From positions 5,580,001 to 5,644,000 of the forward strand of contig VNWV01000001.1 in NCBI GenBank assembly GCA_009801085.1: a stretch of 64,000 bases of DNA, in the 5' to 3' direction. The translations under genes were made by a program, and so were the position numbers. This DNA is from Lasiodiplodia sp. COLG20. Its lineage: Eukaryota > Ascomycota > Dothideomycetes > Botryosphaeriales > Botryosphaeriaceae. This document shows, piece by piece, positions 11,067 through 22,819 of the stretch (the first letter of the stretch is position 1; each line of letters starts with the position of its first letter). The notes under the pieces were generated by a model. The model was not told the origin of the DNA, made no database searches, and saw only the letters and a list, made by a program, of their open reading frames with translations.

Positions 11067-11668
11067 GTTGTACTGTCGCGAGAACAGGTTCGAATCAGTT
11101 GCGAAAGCGTTGGTGTCTTGAGAGCGGGGCGACCTGTTAATGTGAAAAAAGGGATGGTGAGAGGCTGACAGGGACTGTCTCAACGCGCGAAACGCGGCGA
11201 CAAGACGGCTCTGCGCTATAAATAGCCGCAGCGGACGGTGCATCACGTGCATATCAATTCTTTCAACACTTCATGGGGACTTGTGAATTTGTAGGCTTTT
11301 TGGACGAGAAACCGTGGTAAATAATATTCGAGCATTTAAATTGGGGGTTGGGGTGTACCAAAATTGTAGCACTATTGAGAAAAGGCCAGCGATACATTGA
11401 TTAATTGGCGACACATAGGGTGACCCGGTACAGTTCCCGAAAATTTGCTCTTTGAAATATCAATCTACATCATACGTAGATAGATGGCTCATCTAGCTCT
11501 ACTCTCAAATGTTACGTCTATGTTTAGCTATTTCCTGCATGTGATCTATTCCTTTTTTTTTTAAAAAAAAAAAAAAAGACTCAAGGACATTCTCACTGGT
11601 GATCTCTGTTGCAATTTGGCTTTCCAATTTGTGTTTTTATTCTTCTCGGACCGATGTAACGACTGTAC
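11067..11668. other. Intergenic region
   Basis: Promoter of the Upc2-like gene on the left and terminator of the Myb gene on the right. A T10A15 tract lies at 11553-11577. The AT-rich middle (11280-11570) has no coding signal. Confidence 0.55.
11215..11226 (-). promoter_or_regulatory. TATA element in a 12-bp near-palindrome
   Basis: GCTATAAATAGC lies about 150 bp upstream of the Upc2-like start codon at 11066. Read on the minus strand it is GCTATTTATAGC, so a TATA-box is available in both directions. Confidence 0.4.
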
Positions 11669-12859
11669 TTAGCAACAGTTCGCGAATCCTTGCGGCCTAA
11701 ACTGCCATCCAAATTGAGCATCAGACATGACAGATGATTGATCAGTTGCCCTAAACTGACCATGAGGCTGAAATGGATCCCCTTGTGCAAATTCGCCACT
11801 TTCTTCGAAACCTCCGGTCCATGGATCCATCCCTGTAAGCCAATCAAAGGGTTCTATAGCATTGGGTTGATGTGCCGGAGCGCCCCAAGGAGGTATCATG
11901 GTCATGCCTGAGGTGCTTCCTGTCGGCCAAATGTTGTTCTGACTTGCATCGTCCTGCATAATTCTGAGAAATTCGAGGTTTCGAATATCGTTCTCTCCTG
12001 TATTCATGGGGTTTGCCAGCCATGAATCAGCATTAACCGTACTAGAGACCTCATTTGTTTGTAGGAGGCTCTCGTAGTCAAGGCCAGAGATATCTGAGAA
12101 TGAAGGTGATGTGCTCAATCCGTCAGCAAGCTCCAGAAATTCCAGGCCGTCATTCGATTCCTGATCGGCCATATGTGATGGCCTTTGGAATTTTCGTCTG
12201 TAGCGCATGATTGTAACGTATCTGCTCGAGTCAGAAAAGGTCTTCTGGACGACGTATTGTGTCATACCTGTTCTTGATATCCGTCGTTGATCTGGTCGGC
12301 AGGTGAATTTTAGATATGGTCTTCCAAGCTTTGCCGTATTGTGCCACCCCGGTCACTAAGGCTTCATCCTCCTGGGGCCGCCAAACGCTCCTGTCGATGG
12401 ACGGGTCGAGTGCGTAACGCCACCTTTTCGCACACTGGTCGGAGTTGCGTGTTTTGACTATACGTGACACTTCGATCCATCTCGGGTGGTATTAGCCATA
12501 TGAAATCTGTGTGGAGGAAGGAAAAACATACTTGAGTCCATGCACTCTGACTGCTTCTTTCAAACTCTCGTCTTCAGAAAAGCTCCATGGACCTTTAGCA
12601 ATGCATGCTCGGATCTTGTTCCATCGTTTTCGACAGTCTTTGTTGGATCGGCCGGGTAGTTTCCGGGCGATTGCCTTCCAGTCCGCAGGAGTTCCCTGCT
12701 GCTCTACGCGGAGTGTTGGCAATTATTTTGCTAATATCATAATGTTCGTGTTGACTTACTCTGCAAGTCCACTTCCTTTAGAAGTACTTGGTCTTCTTCT
12801 TCGGTCCACTTCCGACGCGTCTTGGGGGATTGTGCGTAGGGGATCTGTGCTGAATTCAT
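11669..12859 (-). CDS. Three-repeat Myb/SANT transcription factor
   Basis: Exons 12859-12760, 12703-12532, 12480-12268 and 12221-11669 (345 aa). Introns are 56, 51 and 46 nt. Three tandem Myb repeats fill residues ~14-175: RRKWTEEEDQVLLKEV..DWKAIARKLPGRSNKDCRKRW, then GPWSFSEDESLKEAV..KWIEVSRIVKTRNSDQCAKRW, then SVWRPQEDEALVTGV..AWKTISKIHLPTRSTTDIKNRY. The tryptophans spaced for a Myb helix-turn-helix are visible in each. The C-terminal ~170 residues are acidic and low in structure, which would suit an activation region. It should be a nuclear DNA-binding protein; c-Myb-like fungal factors regulate development, but the target is unknown here. Confidence 0.9.
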
Positions 12860-15800
12860 GTTTGAGGCAGGGTGGGTTCTGGGAGCAATCAGGACGCGGT
12901 AGCAACCATATACTCCACTTCCCTAGCTACGTTACACCTTTGGAGCTAATGCATGCCATAGCCTCTCGACGTGGGGTTATGAGTAAGACACCGATTGTGG
13001 CTAAGTTTCCGCAGGCACCACGACCGTTCAATCACAATCCTTAGGGCAACCACAAAACCTCTCCGTGGCAAGCTCAAAATGTCTTTTACGAGTAGGTCAG
13101 ATGTACGGAGCATGAACGCCTCCCTCTGGAAATTCTCGATCAGCCAATCAGAGCCCGTTGGTTGGGCCCGGCTTAGCACGTCTTTGGCTGGCCTTGTACC
13201 ACTGAGGCTTGTAGGTGTCGAGCTCAAGCAGCTGCCTTCTTTGAGCGACAGTTGCCTTGCGGAGGTCCCCGAAAACGGCAAGGCTGTGTACCACGTGGGC
13301 CCACGAGTTACTAAGCCTCACCGCGCGCCTGATGCGCTGGCCACTTCCAACCCTACTGTGCTATAGTAGCAGCCGAGCCGTATGTATCCGAAAATAGGCT
13401 AGTTTTACGGGTTCTAGCATGTCAGTTCTCGTGAAGATATCTGTACAGAGACATCCAGTCTTGGGTGGCGTTGCTTGTTGTATGTTTTCGTGTTAGAGCC
13501 GCTTCCGCGAGGAAAAGCAACCTGTTTTTGAATGTCTCTTCGCTCCTAATGCACGTTCCAAATGCTCTCACTGGCGAATAATCCCTGCCCAAAAACGAGC
13601 CACACGCTGTCAGGGTCACTTTTCTTATCTTTGTCTGACGTCAGACGAAAACTCGGATTGGACATGCGGCTCCGGGCTTTTGACTCGGTAAAGATCTAGT
13701 TTGCCGTTAGGATTTTCAGACCCCAAGTTACAGAGGACGCATTGCATGTTTCCCTATAGTTGTATGCAGGGCCTCGAAGTTAATCTCTCGCTAATCTGCT
13801 TGGAAGCGTTGATCAGGCAGATCCGCTACAGCCTCACAAGCTTTCACGAACCTGAATAAAGAAAGGTGCAAGAGTGCTTGGAAAGCGGTTTGTCGCACCG
13901 GGTTTTTGCGGAGACCGCCGTGGACCTGGGTTGTTACACAGGCACTCCTTCGGCGTCGGGAAACGCGACCGCATCAGGGCTCAGCTCCCCCCCAGCGCCA
14001 GCTCGTAGGGCCGCGTTGAGGCTGAAGGCTTGTGATCCAAACATCGGCACCCGAATTCCAGACACCATGCCATCGTCCGGCATTCTCGGAAATTCGGTGA
14101 CGTGATCTTCGTCTTACGCAACGCTGCTAGGATTTCGATCCAGACCGCGCAAGTAAAGCTACGAAAGCAGAATGATCACGCCATGCGCAAGGGCAGAGCG
14201 TAGTACAACTACCGCTGCAGTACGAAATGCCGAAATAAAGCGCGTCGGCTCGGGCATCAGTCCACAATCGAGCAAGGGTGCTAGTGTGCCAAATGAGTTT
14301 GAGCCAGATATAAGAGTAAGATTTTGGGCGGTGGATGGCGATTCGGACGTTATAATCGAAATGGTGTATGGAGTCGGACTCGGGGACTTCGAGGATTGTC
14401 GGTGGCGGGTTGAAGGAATGGTGATAGTTTTTGTAGGGCGCAGTGACTCGCTTTTACCTTTTGCTAGTACTGAGCGACATTCGGGCCAGCCTTTGACCTG
14501 TCTACAACCCCACAATAAGCATGACTTGCATTCTCTCATGAAACAATACTTGATTCAGTAGACTTGACCTTTTGTTTTCGTTCTTGTCGATGTGCTTACA
14601 TTAGATCTAGCCTAATACTGATCCAGAAAAACAGCAAACAGCCGATGCACAAGAACCCAATATATACATACATAAATACTGCAATAGAGTACCGAAATGG
14701 CTTTGCCCACACATGCGTCAAGGTATCAGGATGTTGAGCGCGGGCCCCGGCTGAGGCCTCCCGTGGGGTATGTCTCGGGCATCAGTTCTGATCAAACACT
14801 GGGGCGGATGTATACACTTCATGCACGTGTCTTACATGGCCCATGCAGAGCACAAGTTGGTGTTGGATGCATAAGTCTTGGCCGTGATTGTGAAGATGGT
14901 CTCGTAAACTCTAGTCTCCTCGTACAGCCGACGGCAAGCATGAAGTTACGTTTCCATGCAACGATAGCAATTTGGCGCTCGATCCCCGAGATAAAGCCAA
15001 CAGCCCCTATTGCCAGATCTGCGATGTCCACACGCTGAGATTCGGGCACAGCAAGGGGCTGCACCTGCAGTCACAAGTAAGTCAGTTGGACGCGGGGTCA
15101 TGCGCACGAGCCTGGCCACTGAGGTTGGCGATCAACGAATGTGACAGTGGCGGCCGAGGTCGAGACGAACAAAGAGCAACAGCACATTCGCGAGTGGCGT
15201 TGTTGATGAGAACCCTCGTTTTTTTTTTTTCCCTCGTTTTTTTTTTTTTTTTTCTCTTTTCAGCCACGGCACACGCTCGACGAGTTGGATTGTATCCCGC
15301 AACAAGAGCCGCCCGCCCCTCTGGCGGTCGGGACGCGTTGACCCTTGATCCTCCTGGACGGCACAGGAGGCCCAGGCGGGCTGCATGTCTCTCACAATCC
15401 CACGTTGCCCTCAACGGTCGGCTTACATGCAGGAGGATTCGGCTGACCCAGCAGCTCGATGATGTGCGTTCGCGCCGAGTATACCCTGTCCGGCCGAGTT
15501 CGAGGACAGGGCCAAAACCAATGAATTACCAATTTGGGGGCAGACGTTTTTGCGTGAATTTTCTGACGGAGTCATCTGCAAGCTGTGCAATACGACCCAG
15601 ATCTTCGCACGCTACTTACAATATTGATAAAGCCGCCAGTGCTATTCCAGAGAGAGGAGAGAGCATCCCAGGTCTCGTTGAGACTGTGCGGCGATGGTGG
15701 AGTAGCTGTCAGGAGATCCTGACCGACTCAGGACTTGGCACTGGCGAGACAATGCATAATCGCAGTCGCTATACACTTAGCGAGGCTACAGTCATTAAAC

Positions 15801-17066
15801 TTCTTACGGGGCGCGCCACCAGAAAATCTCCCGGCGGACCACTGGCGACGAAATTGCCAGGGTCCACCTGCTTACAAGTGACAGTTGACAGATAGTATCG
15901 GGCCGCAGCTGTCAGGAACAGGCACTTTGAGCTAGAACAATCCCACGGCGATCTCTTGGAAGTGATTTACGCGTCCTCATTGCCCCAATCCGATCTTGGT
16001 CCACGCCACCCCATTGCTAGGGACGGCTAGCGGCCTGCGACGGCACCCGATTCCGCGGTGCGTAGGCCGTTGCGAGGCGGTGACTTAGGTCCTTCCTTTG
16101 CAGGCGCTCGGACCGGATTCCCCTGTAGAGCAGCCACGACTCGCCGGTGCAACATCAACCGAGTGGGGCGGTCTCATTACTCATCCATGGTTGCTGCCGA
16201 TCTTCTCCCTGACAGCCGCACTTGCGCGGAACGTGCGCGTACGATGTCGTTGCCGCCGCTGACTGAGGCTTAGCGGCAGCGGCAAGGCAACCACTTGCCC
16301 CACTCGCCCGCCTCCCGCTGCCGCCGCCTCTGCACAGACGTACTGTGCGCGAACGCCGTTCCCGCAATGAGCGGCTGGTATGCCGTTGAAAACGCCGGAC
16401 CTGCAGCCAAGCGAGGTTTCAGGGCCCCGGCCTGCCCTCTGCTGCCATTACTCGTCACGACACTCGGGAGAGGCAAAGCCGCGAGGCGGGCGAGAAGCTG
16501 GAGTATCGCCCGCCGGAGTCACTTCTTGATTGCGTGTGCGGCGCCGTCGCGGCCATGGGGGCCTTTCATCAAACCTGTTGCAAGGACTGCCTACCGTGGC
16601 GTGGGAAAGGAAGCGTTGTCGAGGGGCCATCCTGAATCGGCCCTCCCGTAGTGGATTTCCTCATCTCCCCTCGCCCTCTGGTCCGGCCCAGCGCCTCATA
16701 CGCCAGCTCCTAAGATACGGCCGATCTCAAAATAGCTATACCTGCGACCTTTAAGCCCTACTAGCCGGAAAGTGGAAGCAGCCGATCCAGGGGGCACCTT
16801 AAGGGAAGATCGACGACTGCGAAAAAGTCTTGCGCCTGGGGTATACCTAGCTGAGATGCAGTGTGCGTCCCGGCGGCTGGGCTTGACATGCACGGTTACC
16901 TCTTCCCCGGGCCATGGCCAAGCTCTCGGAGCGTCCGCCTCAGATTAAGTATCATATGCTCCCGGGGAAGACGCAAACTTTGAATATATTCCGACACCCC
17001 TCCCCGTCAGCGCCTGCATCGAGGGATTCGGAGTGACGGCACACTGAACCGCTGCCCACTGACGCC
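12860..17066. other. 4.2-kb gene-poor region
   Basis: No gene could be supported. Open frames up to ~307 codons (14972-15895) look non-coding, with mixed codon use and no domain. Two T-homopolymers at 15219-15230 and 15237-15253 are each preceded by CTCG. The rightmost part is the promoter of the rhodopsin-domain gene. Confidence 0.5.
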
Positions 17067-18357
17067 ATGACGCTTCCCATCCAGCAGAAGGGACCCCAGG
17101 TCCTTGCAGTCTTGTGGCTCGAGACGATGCTCGCCGCGACTGTCATTTCCTTGCGCTACTGGACAAGAAGCAGGATCGGAGGACAGGTCGGCTGGGATGA
17201 CTGGCTGCTGGTTCTCACCTGGGTACGTCTTGCTTTTCTGAAAAAGTATTGCGACTTGCGACTTACGTTTTCTGCAGCTTTTGATGTTTGCTTTCTCCAT
17301 AATATGTACTGTTGCTGCGCAACATGGCCTCGGCATCCACATGGCAGACATTCAGCCAATTACCGAGTTCTCGATTGGAATGAAGGCCTTCCTCATCGGC
17401 CAATCCACTATTGCAACAGCAATGGGAACGAGCAAGGCTGCAGTCGCTGTCTTCTTGATCCGCATCCTTAACAAGACCTGGTATGACATCCGTCACCCCC
17501 GAGCCTCTATCTCGCTAACTTGATGGAAAAGGCATTACATTATTCTCTGGTTCTGGATCATCTCTATGATGGCAATCAGCATTCTGCTCGCCGTTTCCGT
17601 ATTTGCACAAGTCACGCCCGTCGAAGCCCTTTGGAACCCGGCCGTCAAGGGAGAGTACCACATGAACCTCACCGTTATTGCAACCGTGACCTGCGTTTGG
17701 TCGGCCGCCATGGATTTCTTCCTCGCCCTCTTCCCATGGATGGTCCTCTGGCAGCTCAACATGAGGAAGAAGGAAAAAATCACTATTTGCGTATCCTTGT
17801 CTCTTGGTGTGATTGCAGGAATCTGTGGTATCGTCCGTACGACCACGCTGAATGCCTTGTCCAACTCGGCCGACTATCTCTGTAAGTTTCGCTTCGCCGA
17901 TAAGCTTTTGCAACGTATACTGATTGTCGATCTAGATGCCTGCTCTGACAGTGTATGCTGGACCTTTTCTGAATTGACTTTGACAATCGTTTGCGTCACT
18001 TTGCCCGCCCTCCGTCCCCTCTGGAAACGTGTCACCGGCCAGAGCTCGTCCGGATATGGCAACTACCACAAGCAATCTCAGTCCAAGAGCGGATTTGCCT
18101 CGAGATCGGAGAACGGCGCCATCAACCTCGACTACATGCCCGGAGCGTCGAAGAAGCCCATGGACCCCACTTACACGTCGCAAGTCGGAAAGGCCTCGTT
18201 GCACACCGACGCCGACAGCGACAGGAGTATCCTGGGCAACGGAAAGGGGAGCAACGAAGCGATTCAGCGGGTTCAGGAGGTCACCGTCACATACGATGAC
18301 GTCTCTGATACCAGCATAAATGTGCAGCAGAATGCCTATTCATCGCACGCAAGGTAG
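17067..18357 (+). CDS. Rhodopsin-domain (Pth11/SAT-like) seven-pass integral membrane protein
   Basis: Exons 17067-17222, 17278-17480, 17532-17881 and 17936-18357 (376 aa). Hydrophobic segments include QVLAVLWLETMLAATVISLRY, LLMFAFSIICTVAAQHGLG, MGTSKAAVAVFLIRILN, IILWFWIISMMAISILLAVSV, VIATVTCVWSAAMDFFLALFPW, ISLGVIAGICGIVRTTTL-like and LTLTIVCVTLPALRPLW. The RYWTRSRIGGQVGWDDWLL segment after helix 1 is the typical signature of the fungal rhodopsin domain found in Pth11-like proteins. A ~95-residue hydrophilic Ser-rich C-tail follows. There is no CFEM domain. Such proteins are plasma-membrane receptor candidates, but ligand and coupling are unknown. Intron phases (0, 2, 1) all close. Confidence 0.88.
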
Positions 18358-20379
18358 TACGGTAATTGGGAGGGTATATCTCGGTCTCGGTCTTGATGTT
18401 AGGTGTCTTTCCGGTGGCGCCAAAAATCACGACAATTTCCTTTGTTTTTTCTTCTATATTTGCAGTTTTGTATACCCAGCAACAGCTCTCAGTTTAACCT
18501 TAAAACCAATCGAATACACCCTATTTCATATGCGTCTCACATCGTGTCGAGTCATGGCGAGTGCATTGATACAACACCACTGGCACGTCTCATACGATAT
18601 TGTGCATGAGATCGATGGGCATCAGCAGTGTTTTACTGCGTGGGTCCCTGAAGCACGACAATCCCAGAATCGCGGTGAATTGTGTGCGCTGTTATTCTCG
18701 CATCGACCAGCAGGATCAGGTCAGCGTTGACGATCTTTCGCGTGGCCTCGCGCGCATCTGACTCAGGCGTTTCCGAGTTGGCAATGACATCTACGAGAGA
18801 TCAACAGCTCCCTATTGCGACTGAAGTTTCCCGAACCATCACGAACAGCGCAGTGCGTCGATCGCCGTTGCGATCATCGCTCGCTTACAAAAGTATCGTG
18901 CAACGCCTGACTCTTGTCTTGTAGGTGCGACATCGCGATACTTTGCTCGAAGCGGACCAGCTCGGCCCGCTCGGCATTCAAACGGTCCCACGTGTTTGAC
19001 ATCGGTTAGCGACAGTACATACGTATGTACGGCGTCCCACTAAACCCGAATTGCGAGCAATCTTGTTAATTGCTGGAAGAACCAGAAGGTGCGACGCGGC
19101 AAAGGGATCTGATACCTCCCTGCATCCACCAAGTTGGTGGTACCGGGCCCGAGGCGGACCTGGCCGCAGGATTCGGGCTCCATTGCGAGGCCTAGCGTCG
19201 CTCGAGCCGGAAGGGGTGCAAAGGTGGTGGATAAGGTGTGTAGAAGGAGCCCCTTATCCCACAGCACGAGTCGCCAAGCATGCTACCGACAGCCGAAAAA
19301 AGAAATGTAGGATTGAATCGTCGAGTTAGGGGATCGTCGTTGTGCACAAGAGCGTGCGCTATAGATCCTGCCGAGCTCTAATAAGTATAAGGCCGAGAAT
19401 CGTCGGATGGTGACATGATTCGCCGCCTCTTGTGTGGAGCACGTCGTACGCCGCAAAGGTGTCAAGCATTTCTCGGCGCCCAACCGGGGTGAGCTTGCTG
19501 ACACGGATTGCTGGACTCATGGTCAACCTTGTGGATAGGGCGGCAAAGTCGTGGCCGGGAGCAGATGGCGGAATCTTCGCCGGCCGAGTCAGAAAAACGT
19601 TCACCGCCGAACAAAAGCAATAAGCAACGCAGACTGAAAGGAATAACCACGCATGAGAAGTGCGGCACAAAGTGGAAAAGATCAGAGCGTTCGACTGCGC
19701 CGCTCGGCAGAGCTGAGGTTCTGGCCACGGAGTGGAGCAGGGGCCCTGGCTTGACATGGGGTGGGTAATCCGCCCGCTTGGGATCGGCACGGGATGCCTG
19801 TATATGAAACCCGGATCCCCACCCGTTTACGCCTCTTATGGCATCGCAATGGGGAGAATAGTGCAATCCTGCCAAGCCGGCGTATCAAACCGCCAGCTCC
19901 ACCCTTGTACATGCAGCGCTTAGGCATCGTCCTACTGCAACGACACTGCCGCACCCTGGCCCCGTCACCTTTTTCTTCATGACCCGGAGCCGCGCTTGAA
20001 GATGGTCGCGTCCTCCAGGCAGTCAGGCAAGAACCACGCGGTGCTTACCGCCAAATCGGGGAGTGCAAATCCGTGATAGTGTGGGGGCTACATCTGCACC
20101 TCGCTAACCTTCTAGCCGAAAGAGCTGATGAACATCGCCCAATTGCAGTACCAATATGCAAGAACTATTGTATCAGCGGCTTCTTCCTCCTCGTCCGCGA
20201 GTAAGGGGTCTCAGAGCCACGTGTGTGTGTGGCGAGGACTCGTCTTTTGCTCGCGTGGTTTTGGACAGGCATGTCGGATATCTTATAGCCTTCCCCGCCA
20301 GATTCGCTGAACGTGCTCTCCTTCCTTCGACCAGGCACTCCTCTCGTCAATTGACCAGTGTTTCCTCACGTCGACCACC
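18358..20379. other. 2-kb gene-poor region
   Basis: This contains the 3' flank of the rhodopsin-domain gene and the promoter of the sugar porter. A minus-strand frame at 19359-19790 has some protein-like character but no recognised domain and no supported start. Nothing else is claimed. Confidence 0.5.
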
Positions 20380-22250
20380 ATGGGCAAGGAACCTGCTGTT
20401 GAGACTATTGTCGGCCGTGGTCACACCAGTGCCACGAGCTATGCTGTACGCTTGTCCCCTGAGCCGTCTTTTTTTTCTGACAATCGTGCTAACCTGTGTA
20501 GACTATTGCCCTCGCTGGTCTTGGTGGCTTCATTTACGGATATGCTGCCAATATCCTGACGGGTACTTTGGCGCAACCGACCTTCTTGGCGAAGTTCCTA
20601 TCCACACCAGATGCCATTGAGCGCACCAATGGCATGGTCGGAGGGTGAGTGTTTCTTGTTCTACCCATACTCTCATCAATTGATTGTCCGCAACGACCAA
20701 TTGAAGCCCAACCCCCATCAGTTCATCACCAATTGCTCGAATGATACTAACTCGGCCTGTAGTTTCTTCGGCGGTGCCCTCCTGGGTGTCATCGTGCAAG
20801 CTCCCATTGCCAACCGCTATGGTCGCCGCGCTGCCAATGGCGTGGCCGCAATCCTCCTCATCTTCTCCAGCGCTCTGTCCGCTGGCTCTCACAATATCGG
20901 CATGTTCCTCGCTGGCCGCGCCATCTCAGGCTTCGGCGCGGCCATGTGCTTCGCCAACACGCCGACGTACACTGCCGAGCTGGCAACGCCACACAACCGA
21001 GGCATGCTTGTCGGTTCGCAGGGTCTCTGCGTCGTGGGCTCGTACATTGTGTCTGCCCTTCTGGGCTTCGCCTTCTACTTCGTCGATGCTGTGAGTTCCC
21101 TTCACTTCCTTCTCGGCATCAATCACTGACGCATTCCAGGACTACGCGTGGCGGCTCAACTACATCGTCCTCACCGGCCTCTCGTGCATCTTCCTGGGCT
21201 CGCTCTTCGCGCTGCCCGAGTCGCCGCGCTGGCTGATCGAGCGCGGGCGCGAGGACGAGGCGCGCGCCATCCTCGAGAAGCTGCACCGCAACCCGGCCGA
21301 CCCGTCCGACAACTCGCTGGCCAAGGGCGAGTTCGTGCAGATCCGCGCGCAGATCTCGGCCGAGCGCAGCCTGCCCAGCAGCTACTGGTACATCCTGACG
21401 ACCCCGAGCATGCTGAAGCGCGCCGTGTGCACGCTGCTCGTGTGGACCATGGGCCAGAGCACCGGTATTACCGTCATCGCCAACCTGATTGCGTGAGTTT
21501 AACTCCATCCCCCCTATCTTATATGTGTGTGTGATGCTAATTGATGAACAGCACCCTCATGGGCAACCTCGGCTTCGACACCGTGATGCAGCTCGGTCTC
21601 GGCGTTGCGTGGGACGCGTGCGTTCTGGTCGGCTGCTTCATCAACGTCGTGCTGATGGACCGGCTGGGCCGCGTCAACCTGCTCGTCATCGGCGGCCTGG
21701 GCAGCGTCGTGCTCCTCATCATCGAGGGCGTGCTCCAGAAGTACTACCTGGCCACCACCTACACGGCCGGCCTGAACGCGGCCGTGGCCATGTACTTCAT
21801 CTTCGGCGTGTGGTTCACCAGCACCATCGAGTGCACGGGCTACGTCTACGGCGCCGAGATCTGGCCCACCCACCTCCGCAGCAAGGGCGCCACCCTCAAC
21901 TACATCGGCTTCTTCGGCCCCGCCCTCGCCTACACCTACCCGGCCACCACCGCCTTTGCCACCATTGGCTGGAAGTACTACATGGTGTTCGTTGCCATCA
22001 CCGTGCCGTGCTGCGTTGCCATTTACTTCCTGTTGCCCGAGGTAAGTCTCTTCGCCTGCTATCGATTATCAAAGTATTGGAAATAAATGTACTAACGGCA
22101 ATGTAGACCACTGGCCTTACTCTTGAGGAGATCGGCCCGCTCTTCGGCGACGACGTGCAGGTCAAGTTCGAGGACGCGCTGCACGCTGATCTCGGCGACT
22201 CGTCGACCACGCAGTCCGTGTCGGTGCACGCCGACGAGAAGGACTCTTAA
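20380..22250 (+). CDS. MFS sugar-porter family transporter
   Basis: Six exons: 20380-20445, 20502-20644, 20763-21090, 21140-21492, 21552-22041 and 22107-22250 (507 aa). Family motifs are clear: GLGGFIYGYAANI in helix 1, RYGRR after helix 2, PESPRWLIERGREDEA at the start of the central loop, and DRLGR after helix 8. The N-terminus (MGKEPAVETIVGRG) and a charged C-tail are cytosolic. It should import a hexose or related polyol by proton symport at the plasma membrane; the substrate is not predictable from motifs. The gene is convergent with the acyltransferase gene (569 bp between stops). Confidence 0.93.
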
Positions 22251-22819
22251 TTTCTAGCGGAATGAGCTGGAGAATCATTCATTCTTTTATTGCTGAGGGC
22301 TGATGAATCCGCCCCGTACCACGTTTGAAGAAGAACAGCAGCCTGGAGACTAGAGAGAAAAAGACTCTGGAATTGATACCATTCGATGAAGAAGCGAAAA
22401 TAGTACTTACAGCGAACTTTAATGTCTAAATGAACACTCGTTATCGAAATTTTAACCATTGGCCTTTTTGAGTAGTGATGTTCGCACCAACTTGCGCTGC
22501 GTGGGCTGAGTCGTCGGGTAGCCTTCATGTTTTCCCTCTCCCGCAGGCGCGGCCCAGCGGCGCTGTGGAGCGCTTTGTCCCCACCCGCCAACCCATGCTC
22601 TTTTTTCTGCAAACTTCTTCGGAGACGTACTGAAAAGGCTGGATGGGCGAAATTAAACCTCGGAAAATGAAACGAGCAATAAGAACAAAAGCAAATGCCA
22701 AAATTATGATGGTATCAAAGACGACTTTATACAAATTCTACGACTGTATATTCTACAGAGCGTCTCCACACACACACATTCCATCCACATCATTATACAC
22801 ACATATCCAAATAATCATC
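22251..22819. other. Intergenic region between convergent genes
   Basis: 3' flanks of the sugar porter and the acyltransferase. A short CA-rich run (CACACACACA) lies near 22769-22778. No gene is seen. Confidence 0.6.

Noticed and set aside
11080..11100. GGTTCGAATC, resembling a tRNA B box
   Set aside because: No A box, acceptor stem or anticodon arm could be arranged around it.
14972..15895. 307-codon plus-strand open frame
   Set aside because: The frame includes translated poly-T (Phe runs), has mixed codon use and no recognisable domain; starts from a non-ATG codon.
19359..19790. Minus-strand 143-codon frame with some protein-like segments
   Set aside because: No supported start, domain or splice pattern; kept only as a note in the gene-poor region.
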